From positions 248,001-312,000 of the forward strand of contig SADC01000907.1 of NCBI GenBank assembly GCA_004194705.1: a stretch of 64,000 bases of DNA, in the 5' to 3' direction. The position numbers and the translations under genes are program-made. Origin of the DNA: Ditylenchus dipsaci. Lineage: Eukaryota > Nematoda > Chromadorea > Rhabditida > Anguinidae. Shown here piece after piece: positions 31,782 to 47,191 of the stretch. Every line of letters starts with the position of its first letter. The stretch's first letter is position 1. Under the pieces are notes generated by a model. That model had not been told where the DNA came from and did not search any database. It worked only from the letters and a program-made list of their open reading frames with translations.

Positions 31782-34389
31782 TCAATCTTCATCAGAGCTA
31801 TCACCACTGTTTGTGAAATCAAACGGTTTGAATTGCTCTTTCAAAGCCATGGTCATTCCAGCTTCTTTTTCTTTACTCAATTCGCAGTTCTTCCAATCAA
31901 TCTTTTCTTCTGCATCTAGGAGAGCCTTCCCACATAATACCTGGAAATTACAATCTAACAAAATGTTCTAAATAAATTTATAGAATCACCTCTCTTCCGA
32001 ATTGAATAGGAAATCCACTCATACTTCTTGAAATCATCCTTGTCCCATCTTAAATAAAATTATTAAAATTCAAAAAGAGGCTCCGAAAATAATTACCAGG
32101 AAGTTCGACGTAGAAATAAGGACATCCTTCGTTGATTAATTCTGGCAACTTAATAAAAATCTTTATCTTAAAAGCATGCATTCACAGACCTGCTCATTTT
32201 CCTTGAGAAAAGTAAATTCGATATTTTTCAACCTCGCCGCATTAAGGAATGAGCTTCTTAATGCTTTTCCGGCACTTTTTGGAACAGGAACTAAAATACT
32301 GTTTAAAAATTCGAACGAATGAAGACAAAAATAACAAAAACTACTTACTTAACTGCAGAGTCAAATGAGAGCTTTTGTAGTTCCGCTCGAAAACACAGAG
32401 TACTTTATCTTTTTTATCACCTAAATATAATATTAATCACAATTTGCGGACAATTCTATCACAAAAAACCTTACACATTAACGCAAATGCATCCTTGAAC
32501 TTATCAACCTCTGCTCGGATCTCATCAGTGGCGGCAACAAGCGATTGTACATGGTCTAATTCGTTTACATTTTAAGATCAACTATTCGACTAATAAGTGA
32601 GAATTCACCGATGCTCATTATTAAAACGTGATCTTCCGTTAGGGGTCCTTTTGGCATAGCGGTGTAGCAGGTTGTTCCAATTGAAACTGCGAAGTTATTT
32701 ATTTAAAACATCAGTCCTTTAATGATAAAAAAATCAGCTTCATACCTATCAAGTGCTTTTCGGCTGCTGCGTTAGAGAGACAGAACCAACAAGTGTCCGG
32801 ATTTATTTGCTGGAAATTTTTCTTCGCTTTACTACCCCATTTGTCTACACTGTCATTTGGACGTTTGCGACGACCTCCACGATCCACGTTGTCCTACATT
32901 AATTATAACTATTGTTTATTTCTCCATATCCACTACCTCTTCCGCAAGATCTGCCTCGATATCATAGAAGAACTGACTTTCTCCTCGAGAACGAGCTGCA
33001 TCAGTTTCTTCAGCGCTTTTCCTATATAATTAACGAAATGACAGCGTGATAAATCAAATAAAATACTAACCTAGCCAGTGCTTCCTGTAATATTTCCATG
33101 TAGGGGAATTCAGACGTGTTTTCAGGCTGCGCAGTTAGCTCAGCTCTGTGCATCTTACGCCTAAAAACTCAATTTTCAAACATATTGAATTCTAAGGGTG
33201 ATCTGATACCAACATTGGAGTGATCGAAAAAGCTGAAAATAAATGTAGTAAAAATTTTAATAGAGAATGCTTGAGCGCCTACCGTAGAGCCACTTGTCTT
33301 TCTTAGGATTGCCAACCTAATTTTTATTTAATTGAAATCAACAACATTATAGTCACCAATAAACAACCTGCGCCAGTCCAATAAACCGTGTTACCATCTG
33401 TGCAGCTTCCAATAAGACTCTGTGATTTCTAAACTTATTAACTTCTTCTCGCAAAAACCAAACAAACAAAAAGCAAATGAAACCTGTAAGGGGTCCTTTC
33501 ATAATGTGTTTGACCTAGTCCAGCCACGTGATATCTCGGCTTTAAACCAGCTGCTAAACGAGCAAGGGACTTTGAGCCTTAACGTTCAGATGTTTATTAA
33601 TTACTATTACTGATTAATGAAACCTTCCACTTCCTCTGATGGTTGGTTAGAGGAATGCTTCCAAACCTAAACCTGTAGGTTTATTTCATTATTCTCAACA
33701 AATGATAGAAACCTCGGCTGGCCACATTGACGTTAAAAGGATATCCACACCCAAGAACCCACTATTTGCACGAACTGGTAACAACTGCAAAACATGTCTC
33801 AAAAGTAGTTAATGCGAAAAAATTAAACTTTACCAAATCATCTATGGTTTCATCATTAAATTGGAAAGCATTTAGCGTAGATGCACTTGTTTCAATCCCA
33901 CCTTAAGCAAAAAATTTACAGTCGACAGTAAAATCAAACCTTACTTAGGTAGCCGATAGTTAAGCCACTTGCTGTATTCAGAATTCCTTTTCTACCAAGG
34001 AAAGTCAAGGATGGCGAAATTTCCACGCTATTTTCTGTATAGTATACTGAAGTCGAAGGACAACATGGACCTAAAAGCTTAAAATATTTACAAAAAAGGA
34101 GGAGCCAAATAGAAAAATACAAACCCAAAATGTAAGTCGGAATGGGGAAGTCGATTTCTCCGCTTAAAACTTTTCGGTTTTCGGCATCATCTGGACCGAA
34201 AAATTCACCCACGCAAAAGAGAATATCAAAGTCGCCGCACTAAAACAACAAACGTTTTGTAATTCAGCAGGTTCCTACAAAATACCAAAAAACCTTTTTG
34301 TTTACAGCTAACACCCTATTGATGAGCATTTTGAATCTTCCATTCACGTCTCCAGCACATAAGACTTTGGTTTGAGTTTCTTTTGACAT
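31782..34389 (-). CDS. CWF19L1: CWF19L1, spliceosome-associated CwfJ-family protein
   Basis: Homologue of the spliceosome/lariat-debranching cofactor family Cwf19/Drn1. Starts [19 protein letters not shown] at 34389, followed by [18 protein letters not shown] and [20 protein letters not shown]. These are the metallophosphatase-like N-domain blocks, lacking the full metal-site set as in Cwf19L1. Around 32790 is the [15 protein letters not shown] start of the HIT-like domain, then [17 protein letters not shown]. The C-terminal Cwf19 block ends [16 protein letters not shown] with TGA at 31782-31784. About 15 short exons. The ATG is preceded closely by ACTTTAG, a likely trans-splice acceptor, and lies 170 bases behind GPATCH11. 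Confidence 0.9.
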
Positions 34390-34559
34390 GGCTAAAGTTA
34401 TTTGAAAACTTAGTTTACATCTTTCAAACCGAAAAATGTTTGAGGTAAGGATGCTCGAATTACACAAGAAAGCAAAAAAGATTACGGAATAACAACACAC
34501 AGCTTCAAACTTTATATCGAGGATAAATTTAAAAATCGTGAACGACCAACAAAAAAAAT

Positions 34560-35818
34560 CTAATCATGATCTTCCTTAGTGATTCCAGGACAATTTGCAA
34601 CGATATCTTCTTCGGATTCGTAAACGCATCCACACCAGTTACAGTAGAAATGAGAAGCACGAACATGACGGACTATTTTACGGAGACTGAAATAATTTTA
34701 ACTATAAAAGAGACACGAAACTTAAATTGAACTAGATTACCTTTCATCTAAAGCTTCTTCAGAAAACTCATTGAAATTGGTCTCAGGTGGAGCTTCTAAA
34801 ATAAAAAGTGTAAAAAGTACGAATTAGAAAATTTACCTTTGCGATTGGCATAGAAAAACGTGCTCTCCTCAGTCAAGTCTTGTTGAGTGACAATAAGAGA
34901 AAGATGTTGCCTTCTCTGCCTGCTTTCATTCGCCCCAGATGAGACGGAGGATTCTTGCACTTCGCTTGCTCTGTAGATTGGCCAAAACCACTCGCATTCT
35001 GGCTCTTCCTTTCCCATCCTTCAAATAAAAAAGTCTGATTGTTTTAAGTTGCAGGGCAAAAAAACTGCACCTTAAATCCATTTCTTGGCAAGCTTTCCTA
35101 ATCTTCTTCATGTCTGCAAGTCTGATCTTCTGCATAGCGGTAGAGCGCTTCCGACTACGAAAATCATCTGTGATCACTTCCTGAAAATTTTGATTTTGCA
35201 CTCGATGAAAAGAGCAAGCAATTAATCCCAGGAAATTATGAGAAGCTAACCACTTGACTGGCCCTTTTGGACATTTCCTCAAAGTGCATATTGCATCTCT
35301 CTTCTTGTTTTTCTTTTCATCAGAATCATGTCCGAGGCCACTTTTGTTGATTTTAATTTGTATTTCTACCGGTTCTTTAATTCCCTCTGATTCGCCTGTA
35401 TACAAAACATATAAAACGTCGACATTCTTTTCGTAATTTTACCTTCTCTTTTCTTTCCCAGACTCATTCCTGGCTTATAACCCTAAAAATAAGCACAATT
35501 AATGCATTCTCTACTAAAACTCACGCATACCATCTTAGACAATAAAGAAAAGCCTTTGGATTCAGAACAAATTGGTCGGTTCAAACCTTCATCCAACCTC
35601 ATCTTTTCTAGTTCATGCTTTTTAGGCATCTTCACGTTTCTTTGATTTGCAGCGTCCCGGTTGAAATCAATCTGCAGCATTCTTTTCTGGCTTCTACTTG
35701 AATTTACACCTAAAAAATAAATAAAATCAAATCAATGCTTCAAGTTTCAACCTGGTTTCACATCTTCCATTCTCGACATAAAATCAGCAGACATGTAATC
35801 ATCATCAGAGTCACTCAT
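34560..35818 (-). CDS. GPATCH11: GPATCH11, G-patch domain protein
   Basis: G-patch protein, a probable helicase partner in pre-mRNA processing, also reported at kinetochores. Starts MSDSDDDYMSADFMSRMEDV at 35818, behind an ATTTTCAG acceptor 15 bases upstream of the ATG. The G-patch follows: RPICSESKGFSLLSKMVGYK, PGMSLGKK, VEIQIKINKSGLGHDSDEKK. A charged helical stretch with RSRKRSTAMQKIRLADMKKI comes next. The C-terminal DUF4187 region ends FYCNWCGCVYESEEDIVANC and PGITKEDHD, TAG at 34560-34562. Residue order matches vertebrate GPATCH11 end to end. It is the likely first cistron of a two-gene operon with CWF19L1. Confidence 0.92.
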
Positions 35819-37215
35819 GGTCGGCAAAGAGCTGAAAATCCATTATTTTATACCCCGCTTCAAAAGTGAAGAAACCATATGTCTATGTTATACTTATAAA
35901 ATTTTATTTAAGAGCAACATTTTATTGATAATTCGTTGTTCTGATATTTATTATGTTTGAATTGGGGATATAAATATCAGATATTGGTTTTTTTTTCTAA
36001 AACTGCCAACAAAGACCAGAAAGATCCACATTTTTGTGATCACTTTATTACCACTAATTACACCTTTTGAAACACCATCAAATTTTTTAAATTTTCTTGA
36101 CTTTTTCACAAAAATACTTTTGTTTTATCACACATTTTCTTCTTTTTGTCACAAATTAAGTCAAAACCAAAGGGGGTACAAAGCACTCTCAAAACATTTT
36201 CCAATAATGGCTTAAAGGGGTGGAGGAAGCCATTTTGGTTTCAAAAAGTGGTTTCATGGCGCAGTGCATGAGCGTATAAGTTTTTTTTGGCCCGAAATAG
36301 TGTTGCAGGTTCGAACCCACGTGTTGACATGCTATTTATTTTGGCTTTTTTGAGATAGCATGAATATCGAAAATATTTTAGCACTTTTGCCTACAACATG
36401 GGTAAGCTCTACGAGAATACACACACGTTCCAATCCGTACTCGAGGGTTAGAAATATTATGTCATAATCGGAAAAAAATTTGAAAGTGGTCGTTCTCTAC
36501 GACTGTACACCCTCTAACTACCCACCCTACGGACCTTATATCTCAGCGTAGAACAACATTTTGTAAATCTGTTTTTTGCGTTTTATTAGTTACCACGAGC
36601 TCACCTAATTCCTCTTTTCAGATTTTGGTTGAGCACCCGAAAATTTCAAAACCGACCTCGAAATTTTCCGATTTTAGGGGTTGAAAAATAAGTCCCCAAT
36701 GGGGATTTAATACAGGTAATATAATACGGTAATTACTTTTTTTACTCAAAAAAAAAATTCTACGGGTAAACAAAAGTGGTAAATTATTTGAGCGTTCCAT
36801 CGCACAGATAATAGTTAATTTATTTATTTTTAATCTTAATTTATAGGACTACAGTGAACAAATGCAAACAAGTGAATTACAAAAATAAGGGACTTCTACG
36901 AAATAAACATGTTGTTGCTGAAATGCGATAATATAAGGTTTGTTTGATCATGGATGTCTAAAATAAGCATAAATGCAATCTAAACACAAGTTTTAAAGTC
37001 AACCTGAAACATTTGATGTAACTGTGTGGGGTATAAATAACGTGATAATTCTGTAAGTTGGGATATTAGGATATACAGCAAGATAAACTAATTTAGAAAA
37101 TAACCTCCTATTCATCTAAAAAATATTATAACAATCAAAGTCTTTATAATTTTTTTTGGAGGGCCTACTTTCTTGAAAACAATCCACCTAAAATATTTCA
37201 AGTCAAATTTTCCTC
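35819..37215. other. Intergenic region
   Basis: AT-rich. A B-box-like GGTTCGAACCC lies at about 36309-36319, after GGCGCAGTGCATGAGCG, but no tRNA cloverleaf forms. About 36500-36733 is a diverged TACCGTAT-family MITE (ACGAGCTCACCTAATTCC, TTGAGCACCCGAAAATTTC, ending ATACGGTA). AGGCGAAGCCTAAGGCGCA near 37462 belongs to the hairpin family of 1326-1455. No gene was recognised. Confidence 0.45.
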
Positions 37216-40200
37216 TCATACACTCCCTATTTTTAAATCCAACCAATCATTTTCAGCCTTCACAAACACTTGAGCGAAATCGTTGCTTAAGTCGTTGGAT
37301 GTAAAGTGATCGTATGTTTCACAAGCTAGTCTAGAAAGAAATTTTTATTATCTTGAATTCAGGAAAGGGCAGGTCGCTGCATCAAATCGCTACAAATTTT
37401 GATTTTTCGGAATTCAATTTTATTTATTTTTGCTTCTGGGCCTAGTCTAGACCTAATTTAGGCGAAGCCTAAGGCGCAAGGTAGGCCAATGACATTTAAG
37501 CTCAAAATTGTTATTATTTTATATTTTCCCATCTAAAAATAAAAAACTGCAGCGAATTGATGGTCACCCTTTAATTAAAATAAGGAACTCGCTTGTAAAT
37601 ACTAGCAGGAGGTAGACTAGATGGTGATTGTGACAAAGCTATTGCTGACGAAAAATTTGTTCTCAAGCTGAGACTGTCGGGATTGTAGTAAATAAAGTGA
37701 AAAGCTATATCTGATTGAACTGCTCCTGGCAAATCTTTCACAGCTTCACCAATCTTAGAAGCAAGTTCACTCTAAAAGTGTTAACAAAAGTCACTTTATA
37801 AGTAATTTAGCACAATCGTGTGATTTTACCATCCTTTTGTCCAAAAATTCAGCCAAGCCTTCTAGAAATCCAGTCTTTTTGACACATTCACTGTGTACAA
37901 AACAGCAAATAGTAGCATTTAGGGTCCTGTACGCAACCTAGATAAAAGAGAAAGTAGTGATTTTTAGCTACTACCAAATGCTTCTTAGCACCAGTTGAAA
38001 AATTAAAATGTTTTCATTCAAATTTATATTTGGAAATAGCCATTGTACTGCATGTTGAATAAATGTATGGCTTCCCCACGGATAGTAAGACTCCGATTTT
38101 ATCAAATACCCGAATTTATAAAAATGGTTAATCATTTTTTCTGTAGTTAATTTACTTTTTTGTGGCAAATTTATTTTGTAGCTAATTTAATTTTTGTGGC
38201 AAAATTTACCTTTTTTGTAGCAAATTTATTTTTTTCTGTGGCAAATTTACTCTTTTGTTGCTCTTTCTGTAGCAAATCTGGTTTTCGTTTGTAGCACATA
38301 TACTTGAGGTAGTGTGCTTATTTATTTCTGAAAAATTGAGAAATATATTAGGTTGGTGCATAATTAACGTCGGTTTGTTTAAACTAATGTTTAAGCATCA
38401 AAATTATTTCAAAAAATTGTTCTTAATTCGCCATTATGTAGCTCTGTTATTCCTCTTCAAAATGTGTTATCGGTATTGCTTGGATTATTTAAAAAAAGTC
38501 GGCATTTAAGTCCAAACACTAGTGATGACATAATGGATACTTGATATATATTTTCATCACTTTAACTTTTCTTGAAAAGTGCAAATCTCCACAACCGAAT
38601 TAAAAAAAAATCATTCTGTAATATAGGTATTGTAGCTCCTGAACTGCACTACAAGACAACACTGAGAGGTTGTTGAAACACTGAATCCTGAATAAAACTA
38701 GTTGAAGTTTGACCCGTTGAAGTGCGTGTCAACTACTCATGATGTCATCACTAGTGTTTGGACCCAAATACCGACTTTTTTAAAATAATCCAAAAAATAC
38801 CGATAACACATTTTGAAGAGGAATAACAGAGCTACACAATGGCGTATTAAGAACAATTTTTCGAAATAATTTCGATGCTTAAACATCATTAAAAAAACCG
38901 ACGTTAATTATGCACCAACCTAATATATATCTTTCGATACACTCAATCCGCATGCCGTTTGCAGTCTTTTTAGACCAAAAACCGATTTTCGAGAAAACCA
39001 AACCGAGAATTCCGGTTTGGTCCAGCACCCGAAAATTGCAAATTCCTAGAGCCCAGCGGTTTTACGAGCAATAAATCCGTCTGTCTTTTACGAAGTCAAA
39101 GTCTTTCATAGACTCAGAATAGAAGTTTTGAGAATTTATAATAAATAAATAATGTTTAACATTCATAACATTTATACTACAAAAAGTAAATTAGCTACAG
39201 AAAAAATGATTAACCTATCAAAAATTATAACAAAAAACGCTACGTGAGCATCATATTACTGAGATAATATAAAAAATAAATAGAACTAAAAAATAATTAC
39301 CAGTTCAAAAGGCGTGTATTCAGTGGAAACATTAAAATTTGTTTCGGAGCAAGTATCCGACGAGAGATAAACGATGGGAAATTGTGTCTCTTGTGAGAGA
39401 TCTCCTAGGAAGTCTGTCACTCCTATTCAGAAAATGGAAAAAAACAAAGTAAATAATGAAACTCAAAAACAAAAAATTTACCAGTAATAAAAGAACCCGT
39501 GTATTTTGAGCCACGGTTTGACCTAGAAAATATTCTCATGAATTCTGGAAAACCTAAAAAAATTACCCAAGCTCAGGTATAAGCTCAGAATGATCAGCAA
39601 ATGGAATCAAATTATCGGTCAAAAACTGATTGATTGCGATAAGGTCAGATTTGTTTACAGAGTACTGGATCAACTTATTTTGGTAGAAGAACATGGTCTG
39701 CTTAATTTCGGGGAATTCTTCCATGCAGCTGAAAACTAAAAAAATAAATAATTTTTTGGATCAGTAAACTGACCGAGTGGCCAGGCATTCTACGTCCAAT
39801 AGTCAATATTACTGAGAGACATAAAATCTGAATTAGAATGGATTATTTATGGTTTTGAATTATCAAATATTTTAAAAATAAACCTACCTACCCCTGAGAA
39901 CAAGTCCATCAGTGGAATCTAAACATTTTAATGATGTTTACTAAATTTGGTTGCATGATAGCAATATTTAGTGAATTGGCGAGCCGCTATTTTTTGCTAA
40001 GTTTGGACTTTTACAACTAAAATTGAAAAATTCTTAGCTTTGGTTGGACAACCCGGAATATACTATTTAACTTACTTTGTTTACATGAAGTTGTTGCAGA
40101 TAAGGTGTGAAAAAACAGTTCAAACGCTGTTTGAAAGTATTCCTATTGGATGCAAGCAAGGCCGAGAAAGTTCCGAAGAATAATCGAAAAGATTCATAAG

Positions 40201-41814
40201 ATTTTTCTAACAGAGCCTGAAAATTATTTAAATTAAAAAGAATAAATTATGAAGTAATTAATTTTTTTTAGTTCAACGCTATACCGAAGAAAATATTTTC
40301 ATCTGATAGCACACAAAAATTTTTCTTTTTCAATATTTAATTTTCACTTTACATGTAAATTTTTAACTTTTCATGTTTAGGCCCCTTGACTAACAAAACA
40401 CTTAGTATTAACCAAAGACTTTTTTGGGAATGCTTACTTTAATTGTTGCCAAATGCGGAAAATATTCCTGTTCTTTGCATCTGAAACTCAAAAAATTACT
40501 TTTTTCGAATACTGGGGCGGGGATCTTTATCTCACAGTGACTCACATTTTCCTAAATATACATTCTTTAAAATCCCCACCAAATTAACCACAAAAACAAC
40601 CTATTCAAGCAAGTACCAATCAGGAACTCTCCTCCCTCAACAATCAACACGATTTCTCTGGAATTTGCAGAGTTGATGTACCGGAAATTGTATTCCTCGT
40701 GGTGAAGCGAAAAGCAATTCGGTTCAGAAAGAGTGCTTGTAAAATTGACTAAAGCTTGAGAGGAGTTTCACTTTTGAAGTAAAACCCAATTACCTACAGC
40801 TTCTGCAAATCCAGTTACATCTGTCTTAAAAATTAATTTTTTATTTCTCGCCTACATTTGCTTATAAACCTGTTTGTTCAAGTTTTCTGAGTCAGGGTAG
40901 AAGAACATTATTCCTGAAATGGTGATGTTGAGTACATAATTCTCAAAAAATTGTTATTAAATTTTTTGGAAATCGGAGACAGATCGGTAGGCCACTTTAC
41001 AGTTGGCGCTCCCATTAAAGTCCTTCGAAAAATTCTCTTACTCAGCTGGGTCCGACACTAATTCAGCCCATTTTTAAAGTCTCTTATCAACTCTGATTCG
41101 TTATTTTAGTCCAAAATATTGCACAAATATCCGTGTTTAGCCTGAATTGCCGAAAATTAAATGGGGGAAATTAAATTAATGTGAGCTTTGTGGGTCTACC
41201 GTTTTTTCGGCTATGCTGGAGTGCCGCTGCCAAAAACAGCTTGGTTCCCCTGTTGTTTTTTCATCTATGAATTCAGCTTGGTCCCCTGTTCATTTTTTTT
41301 GGCACCGACAACTCTAGTAGAGCCTTTTTTTCTTTTTATAACCATAGTGGTTACGCCGTCCGTCACCGTCCTATTTTTCATTGCCGTCATGCATTTCCAT
41401 CAAACTTTTTATAACGGAACGCTTTTTTATTTTACATCGTACAGTCAGTTTTTATTTTTCTACCTTATTTTTGGGTGACCGTCGAGGTTTTCTTGCACTT
41501 TTAGTTCAGAAAAATGAGGCCGTCCTGATTTCTCCGATTTTTTTGAAAATGTTCATGTAAAATAAAAATAACAGCTGTGAAGGAGGAAAGAACAATTCTA
41601 CTTACTCTCGTGTTCCTTGCCTTCTTTCTGTCCAGATCTAGGGTGAGAGACGAAAAAAAAATCTGCTAAGTCAACGAATCTATAATTATAGAAAATTCAT
41701 AAGCACAAAAGATATCCAGCAAATTACTATATACCTGCTTTCCACATTGACAGATTTTTCCAAGTCAGGTTGTTTGGTGAAAACATTGCTATGAAACGGG
41801 GAATAGGAAAACAT
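37216..41814 (-). CDS. CCZ1: CCZ1, subunit of the Mon1-Ccz1 Rab7 GEF
   Basis: With Mon1, Ccz1 activates Rab7 on late endosomes. Minus-strand exons give MFSYSPFHSN at 41814, then LADFFFVSHPRSGQKEGKEH and IMFFYPDSENLNKQ (the longin-domain start, matching FFIYNPRFG and ILFYHPNEV of vertebrate CCZ1). Next come TGFAEAV and the NFRYINSANSREIVLIVEG region. The C-terminal longin domains include VAYRTLNATICCFVHSECV and VQSDIAFHFIYYNPDSLSL, ending FAQVFVKAENDWLDLKIGSV with TGA at 37216-37218. Roughly twelve exons. Its introns hold a 1.1-kb foldback with a mariner MITE nested inside, a half copy of the 4912 foldback and a fragment of the CAGTC-family arm (about 40990-41160). Confidence 0.88.
38129..39213. 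mobile_element. Tandem-word foldback in CCZ1 intron
   Basis: Ends GGTTAATCATTTTTTCTGTA (about 38129) and its complement (about 39193-39213) face each other. The left arm continues as repeats of the word TTTTTGTGGCAAATTTA until about 38290. The flanks TATAAAAAT and TATCAAAAA are similar but not identical 9-mers. The middle is filled by a mariner MITE. The arms resemble MULE-type iterated ends. Confidence 0.55.
38351..38920. repeat. Mariner MITE with GGTTGGTGCATAATTAACG ends
   Basis: A 570-base palindromic element flanked by TA. Its inverted repeats of over 200 bases begin GGTTGGTGCATAATTAACGT. This closely resembles the TTAGGTTGGTGCA termini of mariner elements such as Hsmar1 and its MITE MADE1. 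The arms contain AAAATGTGTTATCGGTATTG and CACTAGTGATGACATAATGG. No transposase is present. Confidence 0.85.
41343..41545. repeat. Half copy of the 4912-5322 foldback
   Basis: CATAGTGGTTACGCCGTCC, TTTATAACGGAACGC, GGGTGACCGTCGAGGTTTTC and AATGAGGCCGTCCTGATTTC follow the order of the left arm of the element at 4912. Divergence is clear and the right arm is absent. Confidence 0.7.
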
Positions 41815-42188
41815 CTCAGTGCAGCAAAAACAAGCTAAAATTTATTTTATTTAATTTAAAAAATAAATGTATTTTAAACGAATTTGTGCTTTAATTAATT
41901 TGGCATTTTGCCCATTTATTTGCTCTTTTGATTTAAAACTTTTGAGGGAACACTGAAAAGTAGTGCTTGTACAATGCAGGGCTCTTCAAAAGCACTTGGT
42001 TGCCTTCTCTAATCAAGGGCCTCCATCTTATCAGATAGTCTTTTGACTTATCGTTACTTCGCACTTTTCGCCGAATTTATTTTAGGGCGTTTTATTTTTT
42101 CTTTCTTTTCTCAATATTAAAAGTGCTTAATCCATTCATCTTTTGATTTCGACTATTTTTTAAGATTTTGCTGTAGCTTTTTGCAAGA
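41815..42188. other. Divergent intergenic spacer (CCZ1 / adenosine kinase)
   Basis: Short spacer between the two divergently transcribed genes; both promoters should lie here. I see no TATA box or defined motif. Confidence 0.35.
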
Positions 42189-44862
<2,674 letters not shown>

Positions 44863-45160
44863 TCTGTTCCACAAAATATATTTTTTATTTCTTAAAGCCT
44901 CCTCAATGGCCATTCCTTGCCGAACTGTTTGTGAATCACACTAATTGTGATATATTATATCAATATAGCCTTGTTCATCCAGAATCCAAATAGTAAATGC
45001 GCTCAATTTTTTTGTTTTGATGGATAAAAGAGTTGAATAAAACTTTTATGAACATTATTTAATTTTTTATTCTGTTTGATTAGCTTTCATAAATATTACG
45101 AAATTTTGTAAAAATAGGACTTTGCGAAGGAAATAAGTTATAGATTTTGCTGACGGTAAA

Positions 45161-46798
45161 ATGAAGAGGAAGAAGGCAACGGAAGTAGAATTGGACTCGC
45201 CGAGTTCCTCCTCTTCACCGTCAAGAGAATACAGTGCAAAAGATCTGGCCAAACTAAAAAAAGATCCCATGATAAAACTTCATCTAGCAGTCATCATTCT
45301 GATATGATTCTCGAACAAGACAGGTTTTTGCCTATTGGTAAGCGCTTTTAAAAGAAATGAATTTTCAAGTGAATTTGCTTTTAAAAACTGTTTATCTTGA
45401 AAAGTGAACTAAGCTTTGCAATGTGATATCACTAAAAGAAATATTTGGTTGTTTTTCGAAAAATAAAAGGCCAAAAGAGTCACTTATAAAAGAAAATATT
45501 TCAATTGATCGATGACTTTTTACAAGCAATAATTTGTTAATATTTAGCTAACATATCGCGCATAATGAAAGTAAGAAATATTTCCATTGGGAAAGCTGAA
45601 CAAAAATATTAAATGTAGAATTATAGAGAGTGATTCCATCAGAAGGAAAATTATCAAAAGAGTCCAAAGAATGCGTTCAAGAATGTATTTCTGAATTCCT
45701 TTTGTTTATTACTTCAGAAGCAAGTGAAAAGTGTTCAACGGTTGTTAATTTTTTTGAAGCTTTGCATATAATAGTGTGGGAATGTTCAGGAGAAAAGGAA
45801 GACAATTACAGGAGAAGACCTGATTGTTGCCTTCCAAACACTTGGCTTTGATGGTAAGTGGTTTGATTCAAATTAGTTGTTCTGGCTCGAATAAAAAATA
45901 TCAAAACAGCGCAAAAAAATCCGGATTAAAAAAGGATGTAACTGGATTGTTGCACCTACAGTCTGAATTCTTGCCCCTTTTTTAAATTTCAAACAAAAAA
46001 CTGAAATCTTGCCCTTTTTGATCAAAATTGGATAAATTGCTCCGATTTTTGCTCATAAATCGGAGCAATTTACCCAATTTTGATCAAAAAGGGCAATATT
46101 TCAGTTATTTTATTTAAAATTTGAAAAAGGGCAAGGTTTCAGACTGTAGGTGCGATTCAATTTAATCCATGAAAAAATTGGGCATTTTACATTAAAAAAA
46201 TTAATCATTGTCAATATTTTTTTGGCAAATCTGCGTTTAAAGGCCTGAGTATTATCTTTGGGATCGCAAATTTTAGCCTTTTATATATTTCAAGATTACG
46301 TGGAGCCAATGAAAGAGTTTCTGCACAAATATAGGGAAGCCAACAAACTGCATAGTATAAAAACAGAAGAGGTAAATTTCAAAAATACAAAAACATGCGA
46401 AATAATATTTGTTTCAGCCCATTTTACTTGGTGAACCATCTGCAATGTCATCTGGTCATGTAGCAAACCCATCTGTGACCTACATCAACCCTGATTCATC
46501 CCAACACCACCAACCACTAGTTGCCAATAGGGCGATGCCGGACAAAGAATCTCAGCAAACCACACAATTTACAGCTCCAGTACTCTTCAACCCATGCAAA
46601 TATTTTTCGATCCAGCATCTGGTCAACATTATGTTGCAATGCAAGGTAAATTTACATACCTTTTAGATCACTTCACTTTTTACAAATAATTTACAAATCA
46701 CTATTAACCGAAAAATAAATTTAAGAATAATTTTCTGCTACTTAGGTGCGGATGGAGTATCCTCACTGGTCCCAGTCAATTTAACTCATGCTGGATGA
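45161..46798 (+). CDS. NFYB: NF-YB, CCAAT-binding histone-fold subunit
   Basis: DNA-binding subunit B of the CCAAT-box factor NF-Y; pairs with NF-YC. Exons: 45161-45337, 45548-45570, 45627-45740, 45790-45853, 46295-46371, 46418-46645, 46746-46798. The histone fold reads [71 protein letters not shown] and [15 protein letters not shown], near-diagnostic for NF-YB. A Gln/Ser-rich tail ends [20 protein letters not shown]. Two one-base losses break the frame: A-run 45256-45262, before the histone fold, and T-run 46568-46570, in the tail. It lies 298 bases downstream of adenosine kinase in the same direction. Confidence 0.9.
45952..46153. repeat. Foldback MITE in NF-YB intron
   Basis: A 202-base palindrome with ends GCACCTACAGTCTGAATTCT and GCACCTACAGTCTGAAACCT. 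The centre is TTTGCTCATAAATCGGAGCA. It is non-coding and lengthens the intron at 45854-46294. Confidence 0.75.
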
Positions 46799-47191
46799 AG
46801 CTTTAATTTGTGAAAAATTTGTGAATTTAACTTATATATGCAATGATTCCGTACTCTATTTAACTGATATCTGTGCCAACTGCAACAACATCCACTTAAT
46901 TACAAATCTACCGTGTTTCCTTTAATAAGAGCGCCCTTCTATTCACTGTTTACTAAAACGAACGTTCACGTTACAAAGAATGCATTATTCTTTTTCTCTG
47001 CTCCACAATTTTGTTTTAGTCGAAAACTAAGAAATTGTATTTTAACCCAACGTTTTCTCATTTGTAGGGTTCCAAATAAATTCTCTGATCAGCATTAAAC
47101 GAAATACGGTATTTTCAGGTACTGCACTACTCATATAATTTAAGCGTTTTTGTCTGCAAATGATCGTTTTTTTGTCGTACCTAACTAAAAA

